NCBI RefSeq assembly: GCF_017813235.1
Contig: NZ_JAGISH010000010.1
Coordinates: 124,001 to 188,000, forward strand
Length of the DNA: 64,000 bases
Source: Sagittula salina
GTDB lineage: Bacteria; Pseudomonadota; Alphaproteobacteria; Rhodobacterales; Rhodobacteraceae
Reading direction: 5' to 3'
Under the pieces are notes generated by a model that saw only the letters and a program-made list of their open reading frames with translations, searched no databases and was not told the DNA's origin. Positions 36,621-45,940 of the stretch are shown here, piece by piece. Position 1 is the stretch's first letter. The number at the start of each line of letters is the position of its first letter. The translations under genes were made by a program, and so were the position numbers.

Positions 36621-37202
36621 TCACCCGCATAGCGCCAGCACCGCCGCCTGCGCCCGCGCCGCCCGTGCCCGATGCAGAACCTCGCCCGGGATGGTGATCG
36701 CGCCCGTGACGCAGCGCAGTGGCCTGTCCCCCGGCAGCAGGTCCAACCAGAGCGCCAGCGCGTCTGCCGGTTCCACCGCGATCACGCCGGCGCTCCGCAA
36801 GCGGCTGAATGCAGACAGTAACACCGGGTACACCAGCAGATACCAGCCCTCCGCCAGTGTCGCTCCGAGCCGGTCGCTGGCATCCGCCGCCGCAGCGCGG
36901 TGCAGGCCGATGGAGGCGGGCGACAACTGGCCCTCCAGCAGCACCTCCCCTAGCCGGGCTAGCGTATGCGCCTCCGGGGGATCGCCCACTGTTTCCAGCC
37001 GTTCCGCCAGCGCTCCGAGGTTGCGGGCGATCATCACTTCGAACAGCCCGGTCTTGTCCCCGTACCACCGATAGAGCGTCTCGTTCGATGCCCGAGCCCG
37101 TTTGGCCACTGCCAGCATCGACATGCCGCCATAGCCTTTCTCCGCCAGAAGCCCCAGCGCCGCTTCGGCGATCTCAGCTTCGCGTTCGTGACGATCGGTC
37201 AA
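36621..37202 (-). CDS. TetR/AcrR-family transcriptional regulator
   Basis: A 193-residue TetR-family protein. The DNA-binding helix-turn-helix is at about residues 8-55 (MSMLAVAKRARASNETLYRWYGDKTGLFEVMI), with a hydrophobic ligand domain behind it. The start appears to be a TTG at 37202 with GGAGG upstream. A perfect 8-bp inverted repeat starts 15 bp upstream (37217-37239) and could be its own operator. It is convergent with the GlcD-type gene, and its targets are not evident. Confidence 0.88.
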   Translation of the reverse strand: MTDRHEREAEIAEAALGLLAEKGYGGMSMLAVAKRARASNETLYRWYGDKTGLFEVMIARNLGALAERLETVGDPPEAHTLARLGEVLLEGQLSPASIGLHRAAAADASDRLGATLAEGWYLLVYPVLLSAFSRLRSAGVIAVEPADALALWLDLLPGDRPLRCVTGAITIPGEVLHRARAARAQAAVLALCG

Positions 37203-37216
37203 ACTCTTCGCACCTC

Positions 37217-37239
37217 CGGTTGAGCGGTCGCCTCAACCG
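37217..37239. promoter_or_regulatory. Inverted repeat upstream of the TetR gene, candidate operator
   Basis: CGGTTGAG-cggtcgc-CTCAACCG has perfect 8-bp arms and lies 15 bp upstream of the TetR-type start codon. Confidence 0.5.
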
Positions 37240-37297
37240 TACAGCGCGTTACCTGAACATCGCGTAAACCGAATTACGGCCGATTGGACAAAGCCCC

Positions 37298-38950
37298 TTA
37301 GCCGTCGAGGAGGGCCCGCGCAGCAGCGCGGGCCGCCTCCGTGACGGTATCGCCAGACAGCATCCGCGCGAGTTCAGCTTCGCGCTCTTCGGCGCCGAGC
37401 GGGACGACCTCCGACAGTGTCATGCCACCTTCAACGCGTTTCGCGACGCGCCAGTGGTGCGCCCCCAGCGCGGCAACCTGCGGCGAATGCGTCACGACCA
37501 GCACCTGCCCGTCATCCGCCAGCGCCTTCAGGCGCCGCCCAACCGCATCCGCCGTGGCGCCGCCAACACCACGGTCGATCTCGTCGAAAATCATCGTTAC
37601 GCCTTGCCCTGCCTCGACATGAAGCGCGACCTTCAAGGCCAACAGAAAACGCGACAATTCCCCGCCCGAGGCGATCTTGTTCAGGGCACCTGCCGGCGCG
37701 CCGGGGTTGGTGGCGACACGGAAAGTCACAGCGTCGCGCCCCTCCGGCCCGTCCGGCCCCACAACCACTTCGGTTTCGAAAACCGCTCGGCCCATTTTGA
37801 GCGGCTCCAGCTCCGCCGCCACCGCCGCATCCAGCCGCAACGCCGCTTCCCTGCGCTGCGCGGTCAGCGCCTGCGCCGCAGCGTCATAGGCGGCTTCCGC
37901 CTCGCGCAGGGCCTTTTCCAAGCCGCCAATGCGCGCCTCTCCCGCGTCGAGTGCCTCCAGTCGCGCCGAAAGCTCCGCAGCCAGCCCAGGCAGCGCGTCC
38001 GGCATCACCTGATGTTTCCGCGCCAGGCCCCTGAGAGCGAATAGCCTTTCCTCACAGTCCTCCAGATCCGCCGGATTGAAATCCAGCGCGTCCAGGCAGT
38101 CCGCAACTCCGCGCGCAGCCTCGTCCAACTCCGCCATGGCGCGCACGAGCGCTTCGATCGGGGCATCGAGCTGCCCCTCGGCCTTTTCCGATGCCCCTTC
38201 CAGCCAGCGCAGCGCGCCGGACATGGCGCCTTCGGCGCCCTCGTACCCAAGTGCCGCCGAAGCCTGCGCGATATCGTCCCGGATTTTCTCCGCTGCCTGC
38301 ATCCGGCGACGCCGGGCATCCAGAACCGCCTCTTCGCCCTCTTCGGGGCCAAGCGCCTGCAGTTCCGCTACCGCGTGCCGCAGGAAATCCTCTTCCGCGC
38401 GCACCGCCTCCAGCGCCGCGCGTGCCGTGCTGAGATCGCGCCGCGCTGACCCGACGCCCCGCCAGGTCTTGCGCACCCCCTCCAGTGCGGCGTCCGTCCC
38501 CGCGTAATCGTCGAGGATCGCGCGGTGCCCCTTCGGGTCCAGCAGCCCCTTGTCGTCGTGCTGTCCGTGCAATTCCACCAGGGTATCCGACAGCGCCCGC
38601 AGCACCTCGCCGGATACGCGACGATCATTGACCCATCCGGTCTTGCGCCCGTCAGCGGTATTCACCCGCCGCAGGATCAGTTCGCCCTCCGCAGGCAGCC
38701 CCGCCTCGCGCAGCACACCCCATGCCGCGTGGTTCGAGGCAAGATCGAAGACCGCCACGACCTCGCCCTGCCCGGCGCCCGCCCGGACCAGTTCTGCCCG
38801 CCCCCGCCAACCGAGCACAAAGCCCAGCGAATCCAGCAGGATGGATTTGCCAGCCCCGGTTTCCCCGGTCAGCACGTTCAGACCTGGCCGGAAATCCAGC
38901 TCCAGCCTGTCGATAATCAGCATGTCCCGAATTTCAAGCGCGCGCAGCAT
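37298..38950 (-). CDS. recN: DNA repair protein RecN
   Basis: A 550-residue SMC-like ATPase for double-strand-break repair. The N-terminal Walker A is LTGETGAGKSILLDSLGF (about residues 27-44), the middle third is a coiled-coil arm, and the C-terminus carries the ABC signature region KIASGGELSRFLLALK and Walker B (TMIFDEIDRGVGG). It completes the division-cluster flank lpxC-bamD-recN, conserved in Rhodobacterales. No LexA box was seen in the 69-bp gap upstream. Confidence 0.97.
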   Translation of the reverse strand: MLRALEIRDMLIIDRLELDFRPGLNVLTGETGAGKSILLDSLGFVLGWRGRAELVRAGAGQGEVVAVFDLASNHAAWGVLREAGLPAEGELILRRVNTADGRKTGWVNDRRVSGEVLRALSDTLVELHGQHDDKGLLDPKGHRAILDDYAGTDAALEGVRKTWRGVGSARRDLSTARAALEAVRAEEDFLRHAVAELQALGPEEGEEAVLDARRRRMQAAEKIRDDIAQASAALGYEGAEGAMSGALRWLEGASEKAEGQLDAPIEALVRAMAELDEAARGVADCLDALDFNPADLEDCEERLFALRGLARKHQVMPDALPGLAAELSARLEALDAGEARIGGLEKALREAEAAYDAAAQALTAQRREAALRLDAAVAAELEPLKMGRAVFETEVVVGPDGPEGRDAVTFRVATNPGAPAGALNKIASGGELSRFLLALKVALHVEAGQGVTMIFDEIDRGVGGATADAVGRRLKALADDGQVLVVTHSPQVAALGAHHWRVAKRVEGGMTLSEVVPLGAEEREAELARMLSGDTVTEAARAAARALLDG

Positions 38951-39019
38951 CGGTCATCTCTCGGGGCTCAGACGGGCACAAGACGGGCACGCGACCACTG
39001 GACGCCAGCCCCGTCCTCG

Positions 39020-39874
39020 TCAGAGCCACTCGCCTTTCACCATCTGGCGGTAGATCGCACCCAGCCAGTTGTTTTCAAAGACTTTCGGCTCCAGCCCGTG
39101 CTTCGTGAGCAGCCGGTGGCTGTCCTGATACCACTCCGTCGACTGGTAATTGTAGCCCAAGATCGCGGCAGCGGTCTGCGCCTCCTGCGTCAGTCCGAGC
39201 GAGAGGTAAGCCTCAACCAGTCGGTGCAACGCTTCCGGCGTGTGCGTCGTGGTCTGGAAATCCTCCACCACCACGCGGAACCTCGAAATCGCCGCGCCAA
39301 AGTGGTCGCGCTTCAAATAGTAGCGCCCGATCTCCATTTCCTTGCCCGCGAGATGGTCGAAGGCGAGGTCGAATTTCAGGATGGAGGAGCGCGCATATTC
39401 GCTATCCGGGTAGCGTTCGATCACCGCGCGCAGCGCCTGCAGTGCCTGAAAGGTCAACCCCTGATCGCGGCCTACCAGTTCGATCTGGTCGTAGTAGGAC
39501 AGCGCAAGGAGGTATTGCGCGTAGGCCGCGTCGTCATCAGCCGGATAGAAATCGATGAAGCGCTGCGCGGACCCGCGCGCTTTTTCGTATTCCTTGTTCT
39601 TGTGGTAAGAATAGGCCTGCATGATCAGGGCCCGCTTTGCCCAATCCGAATAGGGATACAGCCGCTCCACCTCACCGAAGTAGAAGGCACCGTCTTCCCA
39701 GTCCTTGCGCGACATCTCGTATTCGCCGCGCTCGTATATCTGCTTTGCCGTGTAGGTTTCCAGCGGTTGCCCGTCGGGCCCGCGGTCCTTGCGGGACAAC
39801 TCCCCACATCCCGACAGCAGGAGCGCACACACGCCCATCCCGAACACCAAAGCCCGCGACTTGCCCCCAGTCAT
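39020..39874 (-). CDS. bamD: Outer-membrane assembly lipoprotein BamD
   Basis: A 284-residue lipoprotein of the BAM complex that folds outer-membrane beta-barrels. A signal peptide with lipobox LLLSGC (Cys about residue 23) precedes five tetratricopeptide-type helix pairs (for example YERGEYEMSRKDWEDGAFYFGEVERLYPYSDWAKRA). The ATG at 39874 (MTGGKSRAL) follows GAGGACGGTGGT, and a longer frame begins 16 codons earlier. It lies between lpxC and recN on the same strand. Confidence 0.95.
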   Translation of the reverse strand: MTGGKSRALVFGMGVCALLLSGCGELSRKDRGPDGQPLETYTAKQIYERGEYEMSRKDWEDGAFYFGEVERLYPYSDWAKRALIMQAYSYHKNKEYEKARGSAQRFIDFYPADDDAAYAQYLLALSYYDQIELVGRDQGLTFQALQALRAVIERYPDSEYARSSILKFDLAFDHLAGKEMEIGRYYLKRDHFGAAISRFRVVVEDFQTTTHTPEALHRLVEAYLSLGLTQEAQTAAAILGYNYQSTEWYQDSHRLLTKHGLEPKVFENNWLGAIYRQMVKGEWL

Positions 39875-40118
39875 ACCACCGTCCTCTGTTCTTTTCGGAC
39901 CGCTGCGGCGCACTTTGTGCACGCACCGTCAGGCGGCCTCCCTTGGCTCGGGTCTAGCACAGAAAATTCCGGTGCAAAACGCCCTATCGGCGCCGCTCGG
40001 CGCAAAGTGACGCAAGATGTTGCCGGGCGGCGTTTCCCGGTTTCCAGAAAGGTTTTTGTGCTGCCCCCCTGCGTCTCAGGCCCGCATCCCGGACCCGGAC
40101 AATATCCCGGCCCGTGCC

Positions 40119-41048
40119 TCAGGCGACTGCCGGAATCTCGTCGCGCTCGACACCCGACCCAGGCAGGCTTTCGGCCATTTCGGCGTCGCATGACACCATG
40201 CGCCAAGCCGTCGGCCGGGCGAATAGCGCGCGCAGCAGTGCGTTGGTCAGCGCGTGGCCAGCCTTGTGGCCTTCGTAAAGGCCAAGGATCGGCGCCCCCG
40301 CAAGCGCGAGGTCGCCGAGTGCGTCGAGCATCTTGTGACGCACCGCTTCGTCTTCGCGGCGGAAGCCGCCCGGGCTCAATACCTTGTCGCCGTCAACCAC
40401 AACCGCATTCTCCAGCGTTCCGCCCAAGGCCTTGCCGACTGCATGCATTGCCTCGACGTCCGCCGCGCGGCAGAATGTCCGGCTGTCGCACAGTTCGCGG
40501 ACAAAGGTTCCATTGGCGAGGTTCAGGCGTTTTTCCTGGCGCCCGATAGCGGCGTCGGTGAAGTCGATGTGAAAGGACATTTCCAGCCCTGTTCCGGGCT
40601 TTGCGGGCGATAGCCGCGCCCACCCTGAGGGTGTTTCCACCTCGACCGCTTCGAGAATTTCGATGGCGCGAACCGGCACGCCCTGCGGCCGCAGACCCGC
40701 CTTCAGGATACCACGCACGAAGGGCACGGAAGACCCGTCGAGGATCGGCGCCTCCGGGCCGTCGATCTCCACCAACGCGTTGTGCACGCCGCAGCCCGCA
40801 AGCGCGGCCATGACGTGTTCGACGGTGGACACCGCCACGCCGGCGGCGTTGACGATTTCCGTGCACAAGGGCGAGGTCCGCACCATGTCCCAGCGTGCCG
40901 GGATCATCGCATCACCCAGTTCCACGTCGCACCGCTTGAACCAGATGCCGTGGTCGGCACCGGCCGGGCGGATTGTCAGCCGTGCTGGTGCCCCGGAATG
41001 AAGCCCGGGGCCGTCAAAGCTGATCGCGGTACCGATGGTAGTCTGCAC
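40119..41048 (-). CDS. lpxC: UDP-3-O-acyl-N-acetylglucosamine deacetylase LpxC
   Basis: A 309-residue zinc-dependent deacetylase catalysing the committed step of lipid A synthesis. The metal His in VSTVEHVMAALAG, the catalytic segment NALVEIDGPEAPILDGSS and the C-terminal metal ligands in DEAVRHKMLDALGDLALAG with HKAGHALTNALL are all present. The start is a GTG at 41048. It follows ftsZ in the same direction after about 500 bp, which contain the ftsZ terminator and room for an own promoter. Confidence 0.97.
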   Translation of the reverse strand: MQTTIGTAISFDGPGLHSGAPARLTIRPAGADHGIWFKRCDVELGDAMIPARWDMVRTSPLCTEIVNAAGVAVSTVEHVMAALAGCGVHNALVEIDGPEAPILDGSSVPFVRGILKAGLRPQGVPVRAIEILEAVEVETPSGWARLSPAKPGTGLEMSFHIDFTDAAIGRQEKRLNLANGTFVRELCDSRTFCRAADVEAMHAVGKALGGTLENAVVVDGDKVLSPGGFRREDEAVRHKMLDALGDLALAGAPILGLYEGHKAGHALTNALLRALFARPTAWRMVSCDAEMAESLPGSGVERDEIPAVA

Positions 41049-41551
41049 GTGGTCGTCCTGTCACTGCCAACGCCCCCCAAAGTACCCGGCGCGGCTTTTC
41101 TTCAGAGATAGGGCGAAGCGACCTCCAGCCTCAAATCAAAGATTGTAACCAAGTGAAACATCCCCGATCCGCCATAAGCGATGGCCCGCCAACCCAACTC
41201 GGAACGACATGCAACCATTTGAAACATTTAAAAAAACATACATGTCCACAGACGTGCGTGCGGGGTGGAAGTGTAGTGGAAATGACCATCTTCGGCCTAT
41301 TGCACCGGAAATCGTTATCAGGCACAGCACCCAGCCCCAGCCTGACGCATGGTCAATCCAACGTAAAGACCAGCAGATCGCGCGCGATGCATCGACCCAA
41401 AGGCTCAAAGCCCGACAGCCCACAAACGGAAAAACACCCCCTGTTCTCACAGGGGGTGCCTTCCACGAGGGTCTCGGAGTCCGAGACGAGGTAGACCTTG
41501 GTTCGTGCACCCGAAGGGGCCGACCGACCGGTCAGCCCCGCCGGTTTTCGA
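41049..41551. other. ftsZ-lpxC intergenic region
   Basis: 503 bp, AT-richer than the flanks from about 41150 to 41300 (for example AAACATTTAAAAAAACATAC). It holds the ftsZ terminator (41430-41458) and a perfect small hairpin (41471-41487, GTCTCGG-agt-CCGAGAC), and probably the lpxC promoter. Frames in it lack family resemblance. Confidence 0.7.
41430..41458 (-). terminator. Intrinsic terminator of ftsZ
   Basis: On the minus strand a perfect 10-bp stem, CACCCCCTGT-gaga-ACAGGGGGTG, is followed by TTTTT. It lies about 94 nt after the ftsZ stop and probably ends the dcw transcript. Confidence 0.92.
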
Positions 41552-43162
41552 TCAGTTTGCCTGACGGCGCAGGAATGCGGGGATCTCGATGCGATCTTCT
41601 TCCTGCTCCACGTCCTGTGCCGGTGCGGGAGCCGGGGCCGGACGATGGCCCTGAACCGGAGGCTGGCGGCGCGCCTGAGCGTGCCCCTGCGGGGCCTCGC
41701 CACCGTGGCCGGTCATCCGGCCGATCAGAGAGTTGACCGAAAAACGCGACTTTTCTTCCGTCTGCTGCGCCGGTGCGGCAGCGGGACGGCCCTGTGCTTC
41801 GCGCGTCCGCGCAGCGGCGGCCTTCAGGCGATCCAGCGTGGCCGGGCTCGGTTCGCCGGGCGTGGGTTTGCGCGGCGCGACAAAATCGTTCGGGTCCGCT
41901 TCGATGCTATCCTGCTGCGGCAGGAAATCCGACATCTTCGGGCGGTAGGCTGGCGGAGGCAGGCCGTCGTCGTCCATGGCCACGGGCGCGGCCGACGGGG
42001 CCTCGTCTTCCAGAACGTCGTCCCGCCCGTTCAGTTGGTCGTCCTCGAAATGGTCGAACAGCGGCTCTTGGACCGGCTCTTGCTTGCTCTGCGGCGCGGG
42101 GGCTGCGGCCCGGACGGCCTGCTCTTCCGGTGCGGCCTGCTGGCGGATCGGATGCGACAGGGACCGGCGCGGAACCGGCATCTCGTGCGGCATGTCGGTG
42201 GCGTCGATACCCGTCGCCACAACCGACACACGCATCATGCCGCCAAGGCTTTCGTCCATGGTGGAGCCGACGATGATGTTCGCGTCCGGGTCGACTTCCT
42301 CGCGGATGCGGTTGGCCGCCTCGTCCAGTTCGAACAGCGTCAGATCGGTACCGCCGGTGATGTTGATCAGGACGCCCTTCGCACCCCGGAGCGAGATTTC
42401 GTCCAGCAGCGGGTTCGCTATGGCCTTCTCGGCGGCCTGAACGGCGCGATCTTCGCCCTCGGCTTCGCCGGTACCCATCATTGCCTTGCCCATTTCGTCC
42501 ATCACGGCGCGTACGTCGGCAAAATCGAGGTTGATCAGGCCCGGACGCACCATCAGGTCGGTCACGCCCTTCACGCCCTGGTACAGCACGTCGTCAGCCA
42601 TCGAAAACGCTTCGGTGAAGGTCGTCTTTTCGTTGGCGAGGCGGAACAGATTCTGGTTCGGAATGATGATCAGCGTATCGACCATCTTCTGGAGTGTCTC
42701 GACACCCTCTTCCGCCTGGCGCATCCGCTTCCCGCCTTCGAACTGGAAGGGTTTCGTGACGACACCGACGGTTAGAACGCCAAGTTCACGTGCTGCCTGA
42801 GCAATGATTGGCGCCGCACCCGTCCCGGTCCCGCCTCCCATTCCGGCGGTGATGAAGCACATGTGCGCGCCGGCAAGATGGTCGACGATGCTCTCGATCG
42901 ACTCTTCCGCCGCTGCCGCACCGACTGCGGCCCGCGCCCCTGCGCCAAGCCCTTCGGTCACCTTCACACCCAGCTGGATGCGGTTCTGCGCCATGCTCTG
43001 CTGCAGCGCCTGGGCATCGGTGTTCGCAACGACGAAATCGACCCCCTCCAGCTGCTTTTCGATCATGTTATTTACGGCATTGCCGCCGGCCCCGCCCACG
43101 CCAAAGACCGTGATGCGCGGTTTCAAGTCTTCCTGTCCGGGCATGGAAAGGTTCAGTGCCAT
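41552..43162 (-). CDS. ftsZ: Cell division protein FtsZ
   Basis: A 536-residue tubulin-like GTPase that forms the division ring. The T-loop is [20 protein letters not shown] is the N-terminal GTP-contact motif, and the synergy-loop region follows. The C-terminal linker (about 320-520) is long, Pro/Ala/Gln-rich and intrinsically disordered, as in other Alphaproteobacteria, and ends in the conserved peptide [12 protein letters not shown] that binds FtsA. It follows ftsA after 470 bp, with separate regulatory sites upstream. Confidence 0.98.
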   Translation of the reverse strand: MALNLSMPGQEDLKPRITVFGVGGAGGNAVNNMIEKQLEGVDFVVANTDAQALQQSMAQNRIQLGVKVTEGLGAGARAAVGAAAAEESIESIVDHLAGAHMCFITAGMGGGTGTGAAPIIAQAARELGVLTVGVVTKPFQFEGGKRMRQAEEGVETLQKMVDTLIIIPNQNLFRLANEKTTFTEAFSMADDVLYQGVKGVTDLMVRPGLINLDFADVRAVMDEMGKAMMGTGEAEGEDRAVQAAEKAIANPLLDEISLRGAKGVLINITGGTDLTLFELDEAANRIREEVDPDANIIVGSTMDESLGGMMRVSVVATGIDATDMPHEMPVPRRSLSHPIRQQAAPEEQAVRAAAPAPQSKQEPVQEPLFDHFEDDQLNGRDDVLEDEAPSAAPVAMDDDGLPPPAYRPKMSDFLPQQDSIEADPNDFVAPRKPTPGEPSPATLDRLKAAAARTREAQGRPAAAPAQQTEEKSRFSVNSLIGRMTGHGGEAPQGHAQARRQPPVQGHRPAPAPAPAQDVEQEEDRIEIPAFLRRQAN

Positions 43163-43632
43163 GGTGTGTCCGCCTGTGTTCTTTATCGAGTGTTCTATCG
43201 ACCGTTATCGATTTGGTGATCTCACCGATCCAGGCACGTCCTCTGCCTGTTAAGGGTGAGTTTACCGAGACTTCAGCACGGCGTCACGCAAAAAACAGGG
43301 TAAAAACACCAAATATGGCGGGTTTTCGGCGGGGATCCGCGAGTTTTGGCGACGCGGACAAGATCCTGTAGGGCGGCGAACAGGCAGCACCAGCCACAGG
43401 ACAACACGGCCCCGCAGCAAGCTGGTCAACTCATACAAGCAAAGGATCTGCCCGATCCCTCCGTGGCCGGTTATCCCGGCCTTATCCACAGCCTCACTAA
43501 CACCCCGACATGGAGCTGTCACCATTCAAATAGCCGGGCGGGCGGGGCTTAGGCGATCCTTTGCCACCCCTTTCGGCCCGGTCCCGGCGGGTGCGATTGC
43601 CCGACAAGACAGTGCGTCAAAGGGAATTCCTG
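43163..43632. promoter_or_regulatory. ftsZ upstream region with candidate regulatory sites
   Basis: 470 bp without a supported gene. It contains a perfect DnaA box (43492-43500), a TTAA-N7-TTTA match to the CtrA consensus with one mismatch (43250-43264), and three TCGATA direct repeats (minus strand) at 43184, 43196 and 43206, close to the ftsZ start. The long gap fits a dedicated ftsZ promoter. Confidence 0.5.
43492..43500 (+). promoter_or_regulatory. DnaA box in the ftsA-ftsZ gap
   Basis: Perfect TTATCCACA. DnaA is known to activate ftsZ in Caulobacter, so a regulatory site here is plausible. Confidence 0.65.
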
Positions 43633-44961
43633 TCACCAATTGTCCCGGAACCATTGCACCGCACGCTTCAGCGAACGCGCCGGATAGCGGTCCACCGGGA
43701 TCTCGAAGTCCCACCATTCGTCCTGCGGGTTGGCGGCGAAAAGGCACAGCCCGACCGCCCCGGCGAACCCCGGTCCCGTCGCCGCCTGGGGCAGGCCGTG
43801 TACCCGCAGGGGACGGCCCAGCCGCACCTGCTGACCCAGGATCTTCGATGCCAGCCCGTCCAGTCCGGGGATCTGCGACGCGGCCCCCGTCAGCACGATC
43901 TGCTGGCTCGGCAAATGGTCAAACCCCGCCACGTCCAGCCGTTCCCGCACCTCCTCGAGGATCTCCTCCACGCGTGGCCGCATGATGCCGATCAGTTCCG
44001 CGCGGCTCACCGTGCGCCGGTCGTGTTCCCAGTCGCCGGTCTCGCCGCCGCATTCGATCATTTCGCGGTCGTCCATGCCGGTGGCGACCACACCGCCATA
44101 GAACGTCTTGATCCGCTCCGCGGTGGCCATCGGCACCTGCAGCCCCATGGAGATGTCGGAGGTCACGTGATCCCCGCCCATACGCACGGAGTCCGAATAG
44201 ATCATGTGCTTCTTGATGAAGATCGAGATGCCCGTCGATCCGCCGCCCATGTCGATGCAGGCCGCGCCCAGTTCCTGCTCGTCCTCGACCAGCGCCGCGA
44301 TACCCGACACGTAGGCCGAGGAGGCAAGCCCGGCCAGTTCCAGGTCGCAACGTTTCACGCAATGGGCGAGGTTCGCCACCGACTGCGCGTCGACGGTCAG
44401 CATGTGCATGTCACAGGACAGTTCGGTGCCGATCTGGCCTCGCGGGTCGATCAGCCCGGAGCGGTGATCCAGCGCGAAGTTCACGGGCTGGGCGTGCAGC
44501 ACCTCGCGGAGTTGGCCGAACTCCGGCACGTCGCAGGCTGAGAGCACGCGGGCCACGTCCTGCTCGTCCACGGTGACGCCCATGACCTCCACCTGCCCCG
44601 CCAGGCCGTAGCTGCGCGGTTCGGCGCCGGAGAAGGCGGCGATCACGTGGTCCACGCGGATGCCCGCCATCTTCTGCGCCGCCTGCACGGCGGTGCGGAT
44701 GGCGCGCTCCGTCTCGCCCATGGCGTGGATCTCACCGAACCGCACCCCGCGGGAGCGCGTCGTCGCCGCCCCGATGACACGAAAGCCCGATTGCCCCGCC
44801 AGCGAGCCGATGCCCTCCTCGCGCGCCTCGGTGCCGTCGAAGCGCAGCACGAGGCAGGCGATCTTCGACGTGCCGACGTCGAGGATCGCCACCACGCCAC
44901 GCTGCATCGCCGCGCGGCGCATGTTACGCATGGCGCGCTGGGATTCATAAAGCTCGATCAT
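43633..44961 (-). CDS. ftsA: Cell division protein FtsA
   Basis: A 442-residue actin-like ATPase anchoring FtsZ to the membrane. Phosphate-1 is AILDVGTSKIACLVL, the SHS2 (1C) insert includes ISGIAA-like regions, the second phosphate loop is CIDMGGGSTGISIF, and the adenosine motif is VLTGAASQIPGLDGLA. The C-terminus (RSLKRAVQWFRDNW) is an amphipathic basic/aromatic helix fitting the membrane-targeting sequence. It follows ftsQ by 31 bp. Confidence 0.96.
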   Translation of the reverse strand: MIELYESQRAMRNMRRAAMQRGVVAILDVGTSKIACLVLRFDGTEAREEGIGSLAGQSGFRVIGAATTRSRGVRFGEIHAMGETERAIRTAVQAAQKMAGIRVDHVIAAFSGAEPRSYGLAGQVEVMGVTVDEQDVARVLSACDVPEFGQLREVLHAQPVNFALDHRSGLIDPRGQIGTELSCDMHMLTVDAQSVANLAHCVKRCDLELAGLASSAYVSGIAALVEDEQELGAACIDMGGGSTGISIFIKKHMIYSDSVRMGGDHVTSDISMGLQVPMATAERIKTFYGGVVATGMDDREMIECGGETGDWEHDRRTVSRAELIGIMRPRVEEILEEVRERLDVAGFDHLPSQQIVLTGAASQIPGLDGLASKILGQQVRLGRPLRVHGLPQAATGPGFAGAVGLCLFAANPQDEWWDFEIPVDRYPARSLKRAVQWFRDNW

Positions 44962-44992
44962 TGCCCGTATCCCCCGGAATTCTGTGTCCGTG

Positions 44993-45940
44993 TCATTGTT
45001 TACCCGCCTCGATCAACTTGATCTGCCACATCTGCTCTGCTGCTGAATCGCTCATCCGGATCACCGGTCGACGCGGCAGGCGCAAATCCACCACCGTCAG
45101 GTCGCGCGCCAGCAGGTCCATCTGCGGCGCCATCGCCAGCGCGATCACCCGCTCCAGCGCCTGCACCGCGCCCGTTTCCGGCAGCTTGATGCGCTGGTCA
45201 CGGTCCAGAACCACGTCCCACCGCCGCGCGCCAATGCGTTCAAACCCGCGCAGCCGTTGTCGGATCGGTTCGCTCACCGACCACAGCCTGAGCGCCTCCG
45301 CGACCGCGCCTTGCGCCGCTTCGCCCGCGATCACCGGCAATTCCGGATGGTCAAGGCGGCTCTGGGTCGCGCCCACCGTCACGCCACCATCATCAAGCAT
45401 CACCAGCCCCTCGGCGGAGCGCCACAGCACCGCCGCCTTGCGCTCTGTCACGTCGACCTGCAGCACACCGCCCTGCCGCACATGCAGGTCGACCGCCCGC
45501 ACCGGGTCCATCGAGGAAATCGTGGCCTGCATCGCCGCCAGGTCGAGGTCGAAAGAACTGACCGGAAAACGCAGCGGTACGGCCTCGCGGATCGCCTCCG
45601 CCACCGGCTCGGATGCGCCATCGATCGCCATCACCTTGACTTGAAACTCGGGGCGGTTCTGAACGGCTTGACGTAGATCCACGACCATTCCGGCAAAGGC
45701 GGTGCGGTTTCCCTCCATCGAAAACCAGATCCCGACCCCGCCAGCGACCACCACGATGGGAAGCACCACCCGAAGGCCAAAGCGGAACAACGGCGTCAGC
45801 ATCAGCCGTTCCAGCCGGTACTTCAGACGGCTCATCCGCGGGTCGAGCTTTGCCATGCCGGTGTCGGCTCCGGGGTCCTCCTGCAGGCCGCGACGGCTTT
45901 GCACGCCTTCGACCCGTCGCGCAATCAGCGGTCGCCGCAT
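44993..45940 (-). CDS. ftsQ: Cell division protein FtsQ
   Basis: A 315-residue bitopic divisome protein. A basic cytoplasmic N-terminus is followed by one membrane helix (about residues 48-68, VVLPIVVVAGGVGIWF) and the periplasmic POTRA (about 80-150) and FtsQ domains. It links FtsBL to the ring and late divisome enzymes. The ATG at 45940 overlaps the ddl stop codon by 1 nt (TAATG), so the two are coupled; a longer frame continues upstream within ddl. Confidence 0.93.
   Translation of the reverse strand: MRRPLIARRVEGVQSRRGLQEDPGADTGMAKLDPRMSRLKYRLERLMLTPLFRFGLRVVLPIVVVAGGVGIWFSMEGNRTAFAGMVVDLRQAVQNRPEFQVKVMAIDGASEPVAEAIREAVPLRFPVSSFDLDLAAMQATISSMDPVRAVDLHVRQGGVLQVDVTERKAAVLWRSAEGLVMLDDGGVTVGATQSRLDHPELPVIAGEAAQGAVAEALRLWSVSEPIRQRLRGFERIGARRWDVVLDRDQRIKLPETGAVQALERVIALAMAPQMDLLARDLTVVDLRLPRRPVIRMSDSAAEQMWQIKLIEAGKQ

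Noticed and set aside
38951..39019. Searched for a LexA box before recN
   Set aside because: No GTTC-N7-GTTC or its complement is present in the gap.
43178..43195. GTTC-N10-GTTC near the ftsZ start, considered as a LexA box
   Set aside because: The LexA consensus needs a 7-nt spacer; here it is 10.
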